Of a stretch of 64,000 bases of DNA, positions 1-9,447 are shown piece after piece (within the stretch, counting starts at the first letter, position 1; every line of letters begins with the position of its first letter). The stretch is taken from the NCBI RefSeq assembly GCF_020859565.1, contig NZ_JAJHUO010000008.1, positions 264,193 through 328,192 of the forward strand. The letters are read 5' to 3'. Under the pieces are notes generated by a model. It was not told the DNA's origin. It made no database searches and was given only the letters and a program-made list of their open reading frames with translations. The DNA comes from Saccharothrix luteola (lineage in GTDB: Bacteria > Actinomycetota > Actinomycetes > Mycobacteriales > Pseudonocardiaceae). A program made the translations under genes and the position numbers.

Positions 1-59
1 CGGGTGCCAGTGCGCCCCGCGCCCGCTGGTGAACGCCGCGCGCAGCCGTTGTGCCCGGT

Positions 60-63
<4 letters not shown>
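1..63 (-). CDS. DUF58 family protein, N-terminal fragment cut by window edge
   Basis: Only about 21 N-terminal codons are present, starting at a GTG at 63 that overlaps the moxR stop as GTGA. The visible end reads AHWHP, like the Trp/Pro-rich start of DUF58 proteins. MoxR-DUF58-DUF4129 operons are common in actinobacteria, so DUF58 is expected here. The 4-bp overlap implies translational coupling to the MoxR gene. The call rests on context plus the overlap; the body of the protein lies outside the window. Confidence 0.5.
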
Positions 64-1027
<964 letters not shown>

Positions 1028-1031
<4 letters not shown>

Positions 1032-1495
1032 AGGTTCTCCAACAGGTCGGCGAGCTTCGACGGCTCGGGCAGCGGCGCTTTCGGGTCGGTGAGCAGGCGG
1101 TGCAGGTCGGCGCCGAGCGCCTCGCGCGCTTGCGGGTGGTGGATGTCGTGGATGCCGTGCACCTGCCGCAGCCGTGCCTCGGCGAGCCTGCGCAGCCGGG
1201 GCTGGACGCGGACGACGAACCGGTCCTGGTCGACGGCGGCCTCGGCGAGCCGGCTCGCGAGCGTGCTGGCCTGCACGGACGTGGCGGTGGAGAGGGTGGG
1301 GGGCTGCTGCGCCCACACGACGTCCGTCGCGCGCGGCAGGCGGGTGGCGAGCAGCGCCAACCCGCCGACGGGCAGTGCGATCACCACCGCCCACAGCCAC
1401 GGTGCGCCCACGCGGACCAGCACGAACGCGGTGCCGGCCGCGACCGCCACCGCCAGCGCGACCGCGCGTCCCATGCCGTCGACGAGGGCGTTCAC
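1028..1495 (-). CDS. Small membrane protein of the MoxR operon
   Basis: This 155-residue protein has two closely spaced hydrophobic segments near residues 10-30 and 33-50, then a charged cytosolic-type tail with heptad-like Leu/Ala spacing. I do not recognise a named family. It is sandwiched between DUF4129 and MoxR with a GTGA overlap on both sides, so it is very likely co-translated and works with them. Proteins in this operon position are commonly annotated only as hypothetical. The GTG start at 1495 is fixed by the overlap with the DUF4129 stop. Confidence 0.8.
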
Positions 1496-2154
1496 CGGAG
1501 GTCACGCACGATGTGCTCCAACGCCTCGGTGGCGGTGCGGGCATCGGCCGCGGTGACCTCGGCGGTGCCGAACCGGGCCCGCTGGTAGGCGCGGCGCAGC
1601 GTGCCGGCCGCGGCCTCGTCCACGTGGTAGCGGCGCAGCAGGTCGCCGGTGAACTCGGTGGCCGTCTGGTGGCCCTGGCGCGGCACGCCGCTGTCCTGCG
1701 CGGCCCGTTCGAGGGTGAGCCAGGCGGCGATCACGGCGTCGCCGGGTGGTCCGCTCGCGTGGTCGCGCAGCTCTTCGAGGGCCTCGGCGGCACGGCGGAC
1801 GAGGATCGGCGGCGGGGTCGCGTGCTCCTCGGGCAGGTCGGGCGCGTCGACCGCGGCGCCCACACCCCGCCGCCGCCGTCGGCGCCGGAACACGCCGAGC
1901 GAGATGAGCAGCGAAACCATGCCGACCAGCGCCACCGCGATGAAGATGATCACGAAGACCAGCAGCGACCCGGCCGCCACGGACGGGCCCACCTCGGTGT
2001 CGAGCGGTGGGCCCGATTCGGCGGTCGGCGGCGGGGCCTCGTCGTCGCCGGCGGGGCGGTCCTGGTAGCTCACGGGTGAGGTGCCGCGTGCCGCGAGCGC
2101 GATGAGGACGAGCGCGGACCCGATCGCGAGGACGAGCGCGAGTCGGGGCTTCAT
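1492..2154 (-). CDS. DUF4129 domain membrane protein
   Basis: The product has 220 residues. A hydrophobic signal-like segment occupies residues 5-25, an acidic/proline extracytoplasmic stretch follows, a transmembrane helix lies near 62-90, and an Arg-rich stop-transfer sequence comes next. The cytosolic C-terminal domain carries the DUF4129 pattern, including AWLTLERAAQDSGVPRQGHQ and TATEF. DUF4129 is also found at the C-terminus of transglutaminase-like membrane proteins in MoxR/DUF58 operons. The ATG at 2154 was chosen because it overlaps the preceding stop as ATGA and starts the hydrophobic segment. Biochemical function is unknown. Confidence 0.85.
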   Translation of the reverse strand: MKPRLALVLAIGSALVLIALAARGTSPVSYQDRPAGDDEAPPPTAESGPPLDTEVGPSVAAGSLLVFVIIFIAVALVGMVSLLISLGVFRRRRRRRGVGAAVDAPDLPEEHATPPPILVRRAAEALEELRDHASGPPGDAVIAAWLTLERAAQDSGVPRQGHQTATEFTGDLLRRYHVDEAAAGTLRRAYQRARFGTAEVTAADARTATEALEHIVRDLR

Positions 2155-2995
2155 GGACCAAGGATGCCTGTCGGCCACGTCCGGTGCGGCCGGTTTGACG
2201 TCGACACGGCCATCCGGGCCAACGGTCCGGTCCAGGCCGGCGCGGTCGGAACGGGAACACCTCGGACTCGCCGGCGCACCGCCGCGCCTGCTCCTCGTGG
2301 CGGTCCTCCCAGAACTCGAACCGCCGGCCCGGCCAGCTCGTCGACCGTCCCCTTGAAGGTCGCGGCCGTCCAGAAGCCGACCTCGCGCCGCGCCACGTCG
2401 ACGTGCACGCCGAGGTCGACGAGGTCGTTCGACAGCACGCTCCGGTCCGTCACCGGGGTCACCGGCGCGACCAGGTCCACCAACACCGGACCGGCCCACA
2501 GCGCCTCGCCGAACAGGTGGTGGAACCAGTACCCGCGCAGCTCGCCGCCGGCGTCGCGGACCGTCACCACGCACGAGCCGTCCTCCGGGCAGGTCCCGTC
2601 CGGCACGTTCGGCGACCCGGTCTCCCGCGTTCGGTCCGCACGCTCAGCCGGTCGATGCCCAGGTAGGCCACCGCGTCCTCGATGCCGCCGTACGCCCAGC
2701 GGACGTCCCAGCCGGACCAGGCGTGCCGGATCTCCGCCAGCCGCCGGGCCCGGTCGGCGACGCCGTCGTGGTGCCAGGTGAAGTGGAGCAGGACCTCGTT
2801 CGCCGTGTCGACCAGCGCCGCGCCCTCGCACCAGACGTCGTCCAGCCAGTGCTCGGCCGGGTCCAGCCCTCGGATCTGCTCGATCCCGGCCGGTCCCCGG
2901 GCGAGGTCGGCGAGCATCGTGACCGCGCCCCCGCGGGAGTAGAACAGCTCGAAGCCGTCGTCCCCGGCGATCACGTAGTTGGCCCGGCTGCCCAC
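2151..2995 (-). pseudogene. Frame-disrupted hypothetical gene
   Basis: Protein-like sequence is spread over three frames. From the GTG at 2995 one frame reads through DGFELFYSRGGAVTML and FTWHHDGVADRARRLAEI to about 2630. It then continues in a second frame (CPEDGSCVVTVRDAGGELRG, VGFWTAATFKGTVDE) to about 2340. A short third-frame block containing FEFWEDRHEEQARR follows. The second frame ends with a TGA that overlaps the DUF4129 start as ATGA, as expected of the intact operon member. At least one frameshift near 2620-2640 looks certain, and two near 2335 and 2240 are likely. It may be a real pseudogene or sequencing errors. I do not recognise the family. Confidence 0.6.
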
Positions 2996-2998
2996 GGG

Positions 2999-3700
2999 CT
3001 ACAGGATGCCCGCCGCGGTTCCGGCCGCGCGAAGGACGTCCTGCAGCATGGGCTGGGTCAGCTTGCCGGTGAACGTGTTCTGCTGGCTCACGTGGTAGCA
3101 GCCGAACAGGTGCAGCGGCTCGCCGCCGTCCTGCGCGGGGAGGGTGGCCTGCGCTCCGTGGCCGAAGACGGGACGCGGGCGGGGGATCTGCCAGACCGCG
3201 GCCAGCACCGGGAGCACCGCCTGCCAGCCGAACGCGCCCAGCACGAGCACCGCGCGCAACGTCGGCCGCAGCAGTTCCAGCTCCCTGATCAGCCACGGGC
3301 GGCAGTTGTCGCGCTCCTCCGGGGTCGGCTTGTTCTCCGGCGGCGCGCACTTCACCGGGGCCGTGATGCGCGTGCCGATCAGCTCCAGGCCGTCGCCCGG
3401 GTGCGTGGCCGTCGGTTGGGTCGCCAGGCCCACCGCGTGCATCGCCGCGTACAGGAAGTCGCCGGAACGGTCGCCGGTGAACATCCGGCCCGTGCGGTTG
3501 GCGCCGTGCGCGGCCGGGGCCAGGCCGATGATCGCCAGCGACGCGTCGGCCGGCCCGAACCCCGGCACCGGGCGTCCCCAGTACTCCTGGTCGCGGAACG
3601 CCGCCCGCTTGACCCGCGCCACCTCCTCGCGCCACGCCACCAGCCGCGGGCACGCCCGGCAACTGGTAACCCGTTCGTCAAGAGCGGAAAGCGGGAGCAC
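2999..3700 (-). CDS. Uracil-DNA glycosylase, family 5 (UdgB-like)
   Basis: This 233-residue protein is a predicted iron-sulfur uracil-DNA glycosylase that removes uracil and other deaminated bases in base-excision repair. The motif-A segment is GLAPAAHGANRTGRMFTGD and the motif-B region is HVSQQNTFTGKL, both as in family-5 enzymes. Cysteines for a 4Fe-4S cluster are present in SCRACPRL near residue 15, in VKCAPPENKP, and in DNCRPW. The Asp of family-4 enzymes is absent from motif A, matching UdgB. The GTG at 3700 gives the usual N-terminus just before the Cys motif. Its stop lies 3 bp before the disrupted gene downstream. Confidence 0.9.
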   Translation of the reverse strand: MLPLSALDERVTSCRACPRLVAWREEVARVKRAAFRDQEYWGRPVPGFGPADASLAIIGLAPAAHGANRTGRMFTGDRSGDFLYAAMHAVGLATQPTATHPGDGLELIGTRITAPVKCAPPENKPTPEERDNCRPWLIRELELLRPTLRAVLVLGAFGWQAVLPVLAAVWQIPRPRPVFGHGAQATLPAQDGGEPLHLFGCYHVSQQNTFTGKLTQPMLQDVLRAAGTAAGIL

Positions 3701-3730
3701 CGGCGGCGACTCCGATCGTAGAGTTCGACC

Positions 3731-5215
3731 ATGACCGACAAGGACAACGGCGACGAGCAGGCCGCCAAGGACAACGGCGACGAGAAGGACCTCCCTGCCG
3801 ACGACCTCGTCACCACCCAGCACAGCATCACCGTCAAGCGGCGCAAGCTGAACTACACCACGACCACCGGTCGGGTGGTGCTGCGCCAGGAGGTGCTGAC
3901 CGAGGGCAAGTTCGACGGGCACCTGCCGAAGGCCGAGGTCTTCGTCACCGCGTACACGCTGGACGGCGCGGACCCGGCGAGGCGGCCGGTGACGTTCGCG
4001 TTCAACGGCGGTCCCGGCTCGTCCAGCGTGTGGCTGCACCTGGGCCTGCTCGGACCGCGCCGGGTCGTCTCCGGTGACGTCGGCGCCCTCACGCCGCCGC
4101 CGTACGACCTGGTCGACAACGCCGAGACGCTGCTCGCGCACAGCGACCTGGTGTTCATCGACCCGGTGTCGACCGGCTACTCGCGGGCGGTGAAGGGCGA
4201 GAAGCCCGGCCAGTACCACGGTTTCCAGGGCGACCTGGAGTCGGTCGGCGAGGTGATCCGGCTGTGGACCTCGCGCAACGGGCGGTGGATGTCGCCGAAG
4301 TTCCTGGCCGGCGAGTCTTACGGGACCACGCGCGCGGCGGGCCTGGCCGACTACCTCCAGTCGCGGTACGGCATGTACCTCAACGGGCTGATGCTGATCT
4401 CGTCCGTGCTGGACTTCACCACGCTGGACTTCAGCGAGAACAACGACCTGCCGCACACGCTGTTCCTGCCGACGTACGCGGCGATCGCGCACTACCACGG
4501 GCTGCACGGCGACCGTTCGCTGGAGGACGTGCTGGCCGACGCGGAGGACTTCGCGTCCCGCGACTACCCGTGGGCGCTGGCGCGCGGCAACCGCCTGTCC
4601 ACCGAGGAGCGCGCGGCGGCGGTGACGCGGCTGGCCGGGTTGACCGGGCTCAGCGAGGACTACGTCGACCGGGTCGACCTGCGGGTCGAGCACGTGCGGT
4701 TCTTCACCGAGCTGCTGCGGTCGGAGCGCAAGGTCGTCGGCCGGCTGGACTCCCGGTTCACCGGCGCGGACGCGGACTACGGCCGCGAGCACTTCAGCGA
4801 GGACCCGTCGTACTCGGCGATCCTCGGCCCGTACACGGCGGCGCTGAACCACTACGTGCGGGCGGAGCTGGAGTACGAGAACGACCTGCCGTACGAGATC
4901 CTGACGGTGAACGTGCGGCCCTGGTCGTACAAGGAGTTCGAGGGCACGCACGTGACGGTGGCGAACAAGCTGGCGTCGGCGATGCGCGCCAACCCGCACC
5001 TGAAGGTGCACGTCGCGTACGGCTACCTGGACGGCGCGACGCCGTACTACGCGGCCGAGCACGTGGTGGCGCACTTGCAGATCCCCGAGGAGCTGCACGC
5101 CAACATCGAAGCGGCCTACTACCCGGCGGGGCACATGATGTACGTCCACGAGCCGTCACGGGTGCAGCAGTCGAAGGACCTGGCCGACTTCGTCCAGTCC
5201 GCCTCGAACCGCTAG
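3731..5215 (+). CDS. Peptidase S10 family serine carboxypeptidase
   Basis: The product has 494 residues and fits the S10 carboxypeptidase family. The family signature TFAFNGGPGSSSVWLHLG lies near residue 85, the nucleophile Ser in GESYGTTRA near 195, the Asp in GYLDGATPYY near 435, and the His in YPAGHMMYVHEPS near 470. There is no signal peptide: the N-terminus is highly charged (MTDKDNGDEQ), so it is probably cytoplasmic, unlike most eukaryotic members. The ATG at 3731 diverges from the glycosylase start by about 30 bp. A strong hairpin follows the stop. Confidence 0.93.
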   Translation: MTDKDNGDEQAAKDNGDEKDLPADDLVTTQHSITVKRRKLNYTTTTGRVVLRQEVLTEGKFDGHLPKAEVFVTAYTLDGADPARRPVTFAFNGGPGSSSVWLHLGLLGPRRVVSGDVGALTPPPYDLVDNAETLLAHSDLVFIDPVSTGYSRAVKGEKPGQYHGFQGDLESVGEVIRLWTSRNGRWMSPKFLAGESYGTTRAAGLADYLQSRYGMYLNGLMLISSVLDFTTLDFSENNDLPHTLFLPTYAAIAHYHGLHGDRSLEDVLADAEDFASRDYPWALARGNRLSTEERAAAVTRLAGLTGLSEDYVDRVDLRVEHVRFFTELLRSERKVVGRLDSRFTGADADYGREHFSEDPSYSAILGPYTAALNHYVRAELEYENDLPYEILTVNVRPWSYKEFEGTHVTVANKLASAMRANPHLKVHVAYGYLDGATPYYAAEHVVAHLQIPEELHANIEAAYYPAGHMMYVHEPSRVQQSKDLADFVQSASNR

Positions 5216-5224
5216 ACCGATGTC

Positions 5225-5257
5225 CCGCCGCGGGCCGATTCGCCCGGCCCGCGGCGG
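5225..5257 (+). terminator. Strong GC hairpin after the S10 peptidase gene
   Basis: There is a perfect 12-bp stem (CCGCCGCGGGCC paired with GGCCCGCGGCGG) around a 9-nt loop, starting 10 bp after the stop. There is no U-run, which is usual for high-GC actinobacterial terminators. Confidence 0.7.
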
Positions 5258-5280
5258 CGAACGAGCATTCCGGAACGGAC

Positions 5281-5565
5281 ATGGACGTCGTGGGGGTGCC
5301 TCGGTTGCGACCTGTTGACCGGTCGCCGCGCGACGAGGCGGTGGCGGAGATGGGCCCGTTGCTGCGCGACACGGCCCGCGTGGTGGAGGCCGTCTGCCGG
5401 CCCGAGCAGACCTCCGTGTGCCTCTGGTCGCACGGGCCGGCCGCGCGGCGGCACCTGCACGTCGCCGTGCAGCCGGTGACCGCCGAGCTGGTGGCGCGGT
5501 ACGGCGGGTGTTCGCCACGATCGTCCGCGTCCAGGGCCGGGGTGAGTGACCTGGGGAAGGCCTGA
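5281..5565 (+). pseudogene. HIT-domain protein remnant
   Basis: The open frame encodes 94 residues. The part SVCLWSHGPAARRHLHVAVQ resembles the HIT motif region of actinobacterial HIT proteins, followed by PVTAELVARYGG. A full HIT protein would have about 90 more N-terminal residues carrying the rest of the nucleotide pocket, and these are absent here. After ARYGG the frame degenerates. It lies between a terminator and the convergent ppx gene, with no obvious promoter or ribosome-binding site. I infer a decayed fragment, but a short expressed protein cannot be excluded. Confidence 0.45.
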
Positions 5566-5592
5566 CAGTGGCGCAGGACGGCTCAAGGAGCC

Positions 5593-6543
5593 TCAGGCCA
5601 GGGCGAACGCGATGCCGTCGAGGATGTCGTGCTCGCTGGCGACGAGCTCGGTGACGCCCTGCGACTCCAGGTGGTCGGCGAGCGTGCGGACGACCAGCGC
5701 GCCGCCGCAGATCACGTCGACCCGGCCGGGGTGCATCGGGCCGAGGGCGGCGCGCTCGTCGTGACCCATGGTGAGCAGCTTCGCGGTGACCTCGCGGATC
5801 CGGTCGAGGCCGAGGCGGGCCAGGTGGATCTCCTGCGGGTCGTACTGCGGCAGTTCCTTGGCCAGCGCGACGAGGGTCGTGACGGTGCCGGCCACGCCGA
5901 TCCAGGTCTTGGCCTTGGCGGTGGGCACGGCTGCGAACGCCTCGGCGAGCACGTCCCGCGTGACCCGCACCGCCTCCTCGACCTGGGCCTCGGTCGGCGG
6001 GTCGCTGTGCAGGCAGCGTTCGGTGAGCCGGACGCAGCCGATGTCGACCGACCGGGCGGCCTCGACCTCGCCGCGCACGCCGTTCCACGTGCCCAGGACC
6101 AGCTCGGTCGACCCGCCGCCGATGTCGGAGACGAGGAACGGGCCTTCGTCGGCGTCCAGGTCGGAGACCGCGCCGGTGAACGAGAGGCGGGCCTCCTCGT
6201 CGCCGGTGATGACCTCGGCCTCCACGCCGAGCACCTCGCGGGTCATGTCGAAGAAGGCGGCCTTGTTGGCGGCGTCGCGGGTGGCGGACGTCGCCACCAT
6301 GCGCACGCGCTCGGTTCCCTTGCGGCGCAGGATGTTCGTGTAGTCGACGAGCGCGGCCCGGGTGCGGGCGATGGCGTCGGGGTGCAGCTCACCGGTCGCG
6401 TCGACGCCCTGGCCGAGCCGGACCACCCTCATCTCCCGGTGCACGTCCCGCAACCACCGCTCCCCACCGTCCGATGTGGTCACGTCGGCGACCAGGAGGC
6501 GGATCGAGTTGGTCCCGCAGTCGATCGCGGCCACGCGTGCCAT
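5593..6543 (-). CDS. ppx: Ppx/GppA family exopolyphosphatase
   Basis: The 316-residue product is a single ASKHA-fold Ppx/GppA domain that hydrolyses polyphosphate or the ppGpp precursor pppGpp. The phosphate-1 loop is AAIDCGTNSIRLLVADV at the N-terminus, phosphate-2 is DIGGGSTEL, and EEARLSFTGA carries the catalytic Glu region. The length matches the short mycobacterial type (Ppx1/Ppx2) rather than the ~500-residue E. coli enzyme. The ATG at 6543 directly precedes the phosphate-1 loop. In many actinobacteria this gene follows eno-ftsB-DUF501 directly; here about 4.4 kb of other DNA separates them. Confidence 0.92.
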   Translation of the reverse strand: MARVAAIDCGTNSIRLLVADVTTSDGGERWLRDVHREMRVVRLGQGVDATGELHPDAIARTRAALVDYTNILRRKGTERVRMVATSATRDAANKAAFFDMTREVLGVEAEVITGDEEARLSFTGAVSDLDADEGPFLVSDIGGGSTELVLGTWNGVRGEVEAARSVDIGCVRLTERCLHSDPPTEAQVEEAVRVTRDVLAEAFAAVPTAKAKTWIGVAGTVTTLVALAKELPQYDPQEIHLARLGLDRIREVTAKLLTMGHDERAALGPMHPGRVDVICGGALVVRTLADHLESQGVTELVASEHDILDGIAFALA

Positions 6544-6651
6544 GCCCGATGTCCTTCCCCGGTGATGAGTGCTGCCCCTCAGGAGACTAGTGGTGGGGTC
6601 GTACGCCGAAGACGGCCGGCCAGTGGGCATACAAACGGAAAGACCAAGAGC

Positions 6652-6873
6652 GTCCTCGCCGGACGGGCAGATCAGCAGGATGACGGGGTTGGGTGGTCAG
6701 GCTCCGGGTCCGTCGTTGGTCCGGGGCCCGTGTCATCCCACCGACCTCCCTCCGGGCTACCACACGTATCAAGGGGGCGGACATCAGTGAACGACCAGGC
6801 AAGGGACGCACAGCCCCCTTGACACGCGCGGTAGGGCAAAGCCAGGTCGGCGGGATGACACGAACCCCTCGTC
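6652..6873 (+). repeat. ~220-bp nested inverted-repeat element, copy A
   Basis: The outer arm at 6728-6778 (starts CGTGTCATCCCACCGACCT) is largely complementary to 6813-6863 (ends AGGTCGGCGGGATGACACG). Each arm also contains a second conserved block: CACACGTATCAAGGGGGC on the left, GCCCCCTTGACACG on the right. The 34-nt loop contains ATCAGTGAACG. On the outer left lies a third related module, CAGATCAGCAGGATGACGGG. The same sequence recurs inverted at 6978-7195 and at 44052-44270. No protein is supported here. Confidence 0.8.
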
Positions 6874-6977
6874 TTGCAGAAAAGGCCGGCACCGAGCCCA
6901 TGGTGACGCCGCTCCACACGACCCGCGCCAGGCCCGCCGCTCCCGGCCACTGACAGGCTCTTCCCGAAAAGAAGGGC

Positions 6978-7195
6978 TTCGTGTCATCCCGCCGACCTGG
7001 CAGAGCCCTACCGCACGGGTCAAGGGGGCACCCACCACCCCAACAGGAACACTGGGCTGGAACCGCCCCCTTGACGCGTGTGGTAGCCCGGAGGGAGGTC
7101 GGTGGGATGACACGAAACCCGGACCAACAACGGACCCGCAACATCCAGCGGTAGTTGGGGTCATCCTGCTGATCTGCCCGTCCGGCGAGGACATG
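6978..7195 (-). repeat. ~220-bp nested inverted-repeat element, copy B (inverted)
   Basis: This is the same element as copy A but in opposite orientation. The left arm is 6978-7029, the right arm 7065-7116, and the tail module GTCATCCTGCTGATCTGCCC ends near 7185. Copies A and B face each other across about 100 bp at 6874-6977 that carries no gene. Together they fill the gap between ppx and the CBM2 gene. Confidence 0.8.
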
Positions 7196-7236
7196 CTTTT
7201 AAGCTCTTGAGGCTCTTAATCCCGCCCCATCCCCGA

Positions 7237-8976
7237 TCAGTTCGGCGCGTGGATCTGGTCGGCGGAGTTGGCCGCGTAGTCCCTCGTCGCCCCGCGCACG
7301 AACATGTTCTGCTCGGCGTGGTTGCCGGAGAAGTACTGCTTGATCGAGCCGTTGAACGGCGTGGTGGAAGCGTTGCGGCCGTACACATCCGTGTACACAG
7401 TGGTCGGGCCGGAGTTGCGCAGTTTGAAGCCGCCCGCCCGGAACTCCCGCAGAGTGCCCTTGAACGGCGAGCGCGGGTCGTCCCACGCCACCCGTTGGCC
7501 GGTCTGCTCGGTGATCCGCCGGACCGTGTTGCAGTAGTCGCCCCGGATGCCCTCGTAGCAGAGGTCGACCTGGCGGGCCAGCTTGTTCGGCTTCGAGGCG
7601 TCGTAGTAGCGCGCCGGGTTCAGCACGTAGAACAGCGGCTGGATATTGAACGACAGCTGCGAAGTGCTGATCGTGACGTCGGAGAACCAGAACTCGTGCA
7701 GGTCGTTCGTGTCGAACGGCACCTCGGTGCCGGTGATGACCTCGAAGTGCGTCTTGCCCTCACGGATGGCCTGGACGCACGAGGCGTCGGTGATGAGCCG
7801 GCCGAGCGAGCGCGTGTCGGAGGGCGAGTCCGCCGGGACGGCCGGGCCGACGGTGGTGAACTTGTTGTTGAACGGGCCGGGGCAGTCGGTCGCGCCGAAG
7901 CCGCCCGGGCGGCCGTTCGGGATCAGCGCGGTGAACTTGGCCTCGGTGACCTGGTTGTTGTCCCGGTGCGTGCACTTGTTGTTGTAGATGAGCTCGTGCA
8001 CGTTGTTGGTGAACGCGTCGGGCGAGTGCGTGCCCTGGTGGAACTTCAGCAGGACGTCGCACGTGGCGATGGTGGTGCCCTGCGGCGGGAAGAAGCTGGT
8101 CCCGTTGTCGCCCTGGATGACGTTCGAGTTGTCGACCGCGAGGACCTTGTGGCCGACGTGGTCCTCGTGCCGGTGCGCGCCACCGGGGTTGCTCGACATC
8201 ATGACTTCGCTGGTGTAGCCGAAGTACGGCCACTTCGCGTCGGCGAACAGGTCCGAGGTGCGCGGGTCGTCGCCGTGCTCGTGGCCGAACGCGCAGCCGC
8301 TCGCGTCGCGCGGCGGGTGCCACGTCGGGTAGACCTTGCCGTCCGGACCGTACGCCCAGTACCGGGCGTGGAGCTCGCGCGAGCACTCGCCGGCCTTCGG
8401 CGTGTAGCCGCTGCCGCTCTCCGACACGACGATGTCGTACGCCATGCTCGTCTGCGCGTCCGCCGGCGGCAGCGACTTGCCCCACGCGGGGTTGTCGGTC
8501 GGCGGCACGGACGTGGTCGACGTGGTCGACGTCGGCCCGCTGGTCGGCGAGGACGTCGTGGTGGTCACCGGCGCGCCGGTGCACGCGGTGCCGTTGAGGG
8601 CGAACGAGGTCGGCGCCGGGTTGCTGCCGCTCCACGAGCCGTTGAAGCCGAACGTCGCGGTGGCGCCGGTCGCGAGGGTGGCGTTGTGGCTGACGCCGCG
8701 CGCGGTCACCTGGGCGCCGCTCTGGGTCGCGGTGGCGTTCCACGCCTGCGTGACCTGCTGGCCGGAGGCGAAGCTCCAGGTCAGCGTCCACGAGCTGATC
8801 GGATCGCCCAGGTTCGTCACGCTCACGTTCGCGGTGAAGCCGTTGTTCCACTGCGACGGGACGGAGTAGGTGACGCCGCAGCCCGTCGCGGCGGCTTGCG
8901 CCACGAACACCGTGCTGCCCACGCCGACCGCGGCGACCGCCGCTGCCGATAAGAATCTGAACCTGTATCTGCGCAT
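7237..8976 (-). CDS. Secreted CBM2 protein with a His-rich uncharacterised domain
   Basis: The product has 579 residues. The order is a signal peptide (residues 1-30), a CBM2 cellulose-binding domain (about 31-135; [43 protein letters not shown]), a Thr/Ser linker (about 138-160), and a ~410-residue C-terminal domain. That domain is rich in His, Cys and Asp ([35 protein letters not shown]), suggesting metal binding. I do not recognise its family and assign no activity. The start is ATG 8976, preceded by GGAGGG. It is probably extracellular and binds crystalline polysaccharide. Confidence 0.85.
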   Translation of the reverse strand: MRRYRFRFLSAAAVAAVGVGSTVFVAQAAATGCGVTYSVPSQWNNGFTANVSVTNLGDPISSWTLTWSFASGQQVTQAWNATATQSGAQVTARGVSHNATLATGATATFGFNGSWSGSNPAPTSFALNGTACTGAPVTTTTSSPTSGPTSTTSTTSVPPTDNPAWGKSLPPADAQTSMAYDIVVSESGSGYTPKAGECSRELHARYWAYGPDGKVYPTWHPPRDASGCAFGHEHGDDPRTSDLFADAKWPYFGYTSEVMMSSNPGGAHRHEDHVGHKVLAVDNSNVIQGDNGTSFFPPQGTTIATCDVLLKFHQGTHSPDAFTNNVHELIYNNKCTHRDNNQVTEAKFTALIPNGRPGGFGATDCPGPFNNKFTTVGPAVPADSPSDTRSLGRLITDASCVQAIREGKTHFEVITGTEVPFDTNDLHEFWFSDVTISTSQLSFNIQPLFYVLNPARYYDASKPNKLARQVDLCYEGIRGDYCNTVRRITEQTGQRVAWDDPRSPFKGTLREFRAGGFKLRNSGPTTVYTDVYGRNASTTPFNGSIKQYFSGNHAEQNMFVRGATRDYAANSADQIHAPN

Positions 8977-9447
8977 GGTCTTTCTGCCCTCCATCAGGTG
9001 TGGCCGGTTGTGCGGCGGCGGCTGCTCAGGGCATCGCGGGGTGATGGGGAATCGGGTTGCCGTCAACGGCGGGAAGCGCGGGGGCCACAGCGGGACCTCT
9101 CGCGCCTGGTCGGGCGACCGGCGGCGTCGTCCACGGGCATGCTTCCTCCTCGTTGAGGACAGCGGGACAGCACTCGGCGAGCCTTGTCGACCGGTGGCGG
9201 GTGGCGGCCGCCGCGCACCGGTGCCATGCGCCGCGGCGGGCTCGGTCGGTCGTCGTGCGGCCCGACGACCGGATCACCGAAACGCGGCGGGGACCGGACC
9301 GGCGGATGGGATCTGCCGGTGCGGGTAGTGTTCGACCGACTCCACGGCGTTGTCAACGAGTGTCGAAACGTTGCGAAATCGCCCGTCTTAATCCGTTAAG
9401 CGAACTCCGGATTCACCGCCGGGCCCGACCAGGGTCGGACGTGGCTC
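8977..9447. other. Non-coding gap upstream of the CBM2 gene
   Basis: This is about 470 bp between two minus-strand genes. Apart from a promoter-like site near 9340 I see no convincing gene: short frames here have no homology-like content. It probably holds the promoter and 5' leader of the CBM2 gene, and the transcription end of the transglycosylase. Confidence 0.5.
9327..9356 (-). promoter_or_regulatory. Candidate sigma-70 promoter for the CBM2 gene
   Basis: On the minus strand TTGACA (9356-9351) is followed after 18 bp by AACACT (9332-9327). The -35 is a perfect consensus and the -10 is poor. It would give a ~340-nt leader before the ATG at 8976. Confidence 0.35.

Noticed and set aside
6652..7195. 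Nested inverted repeats considered as an insertion sequence
   Set aside because: There is no transposase frame of any length inside or between copies. Short frames here differ between copies. Kept as a non-coding repeat.
8977..9447. Small open frames on both strands upstream of the CBM2 gene
   Set aside because: Four mutually overlapping frames, none with a good ribosome-binding site or protein-like composition.
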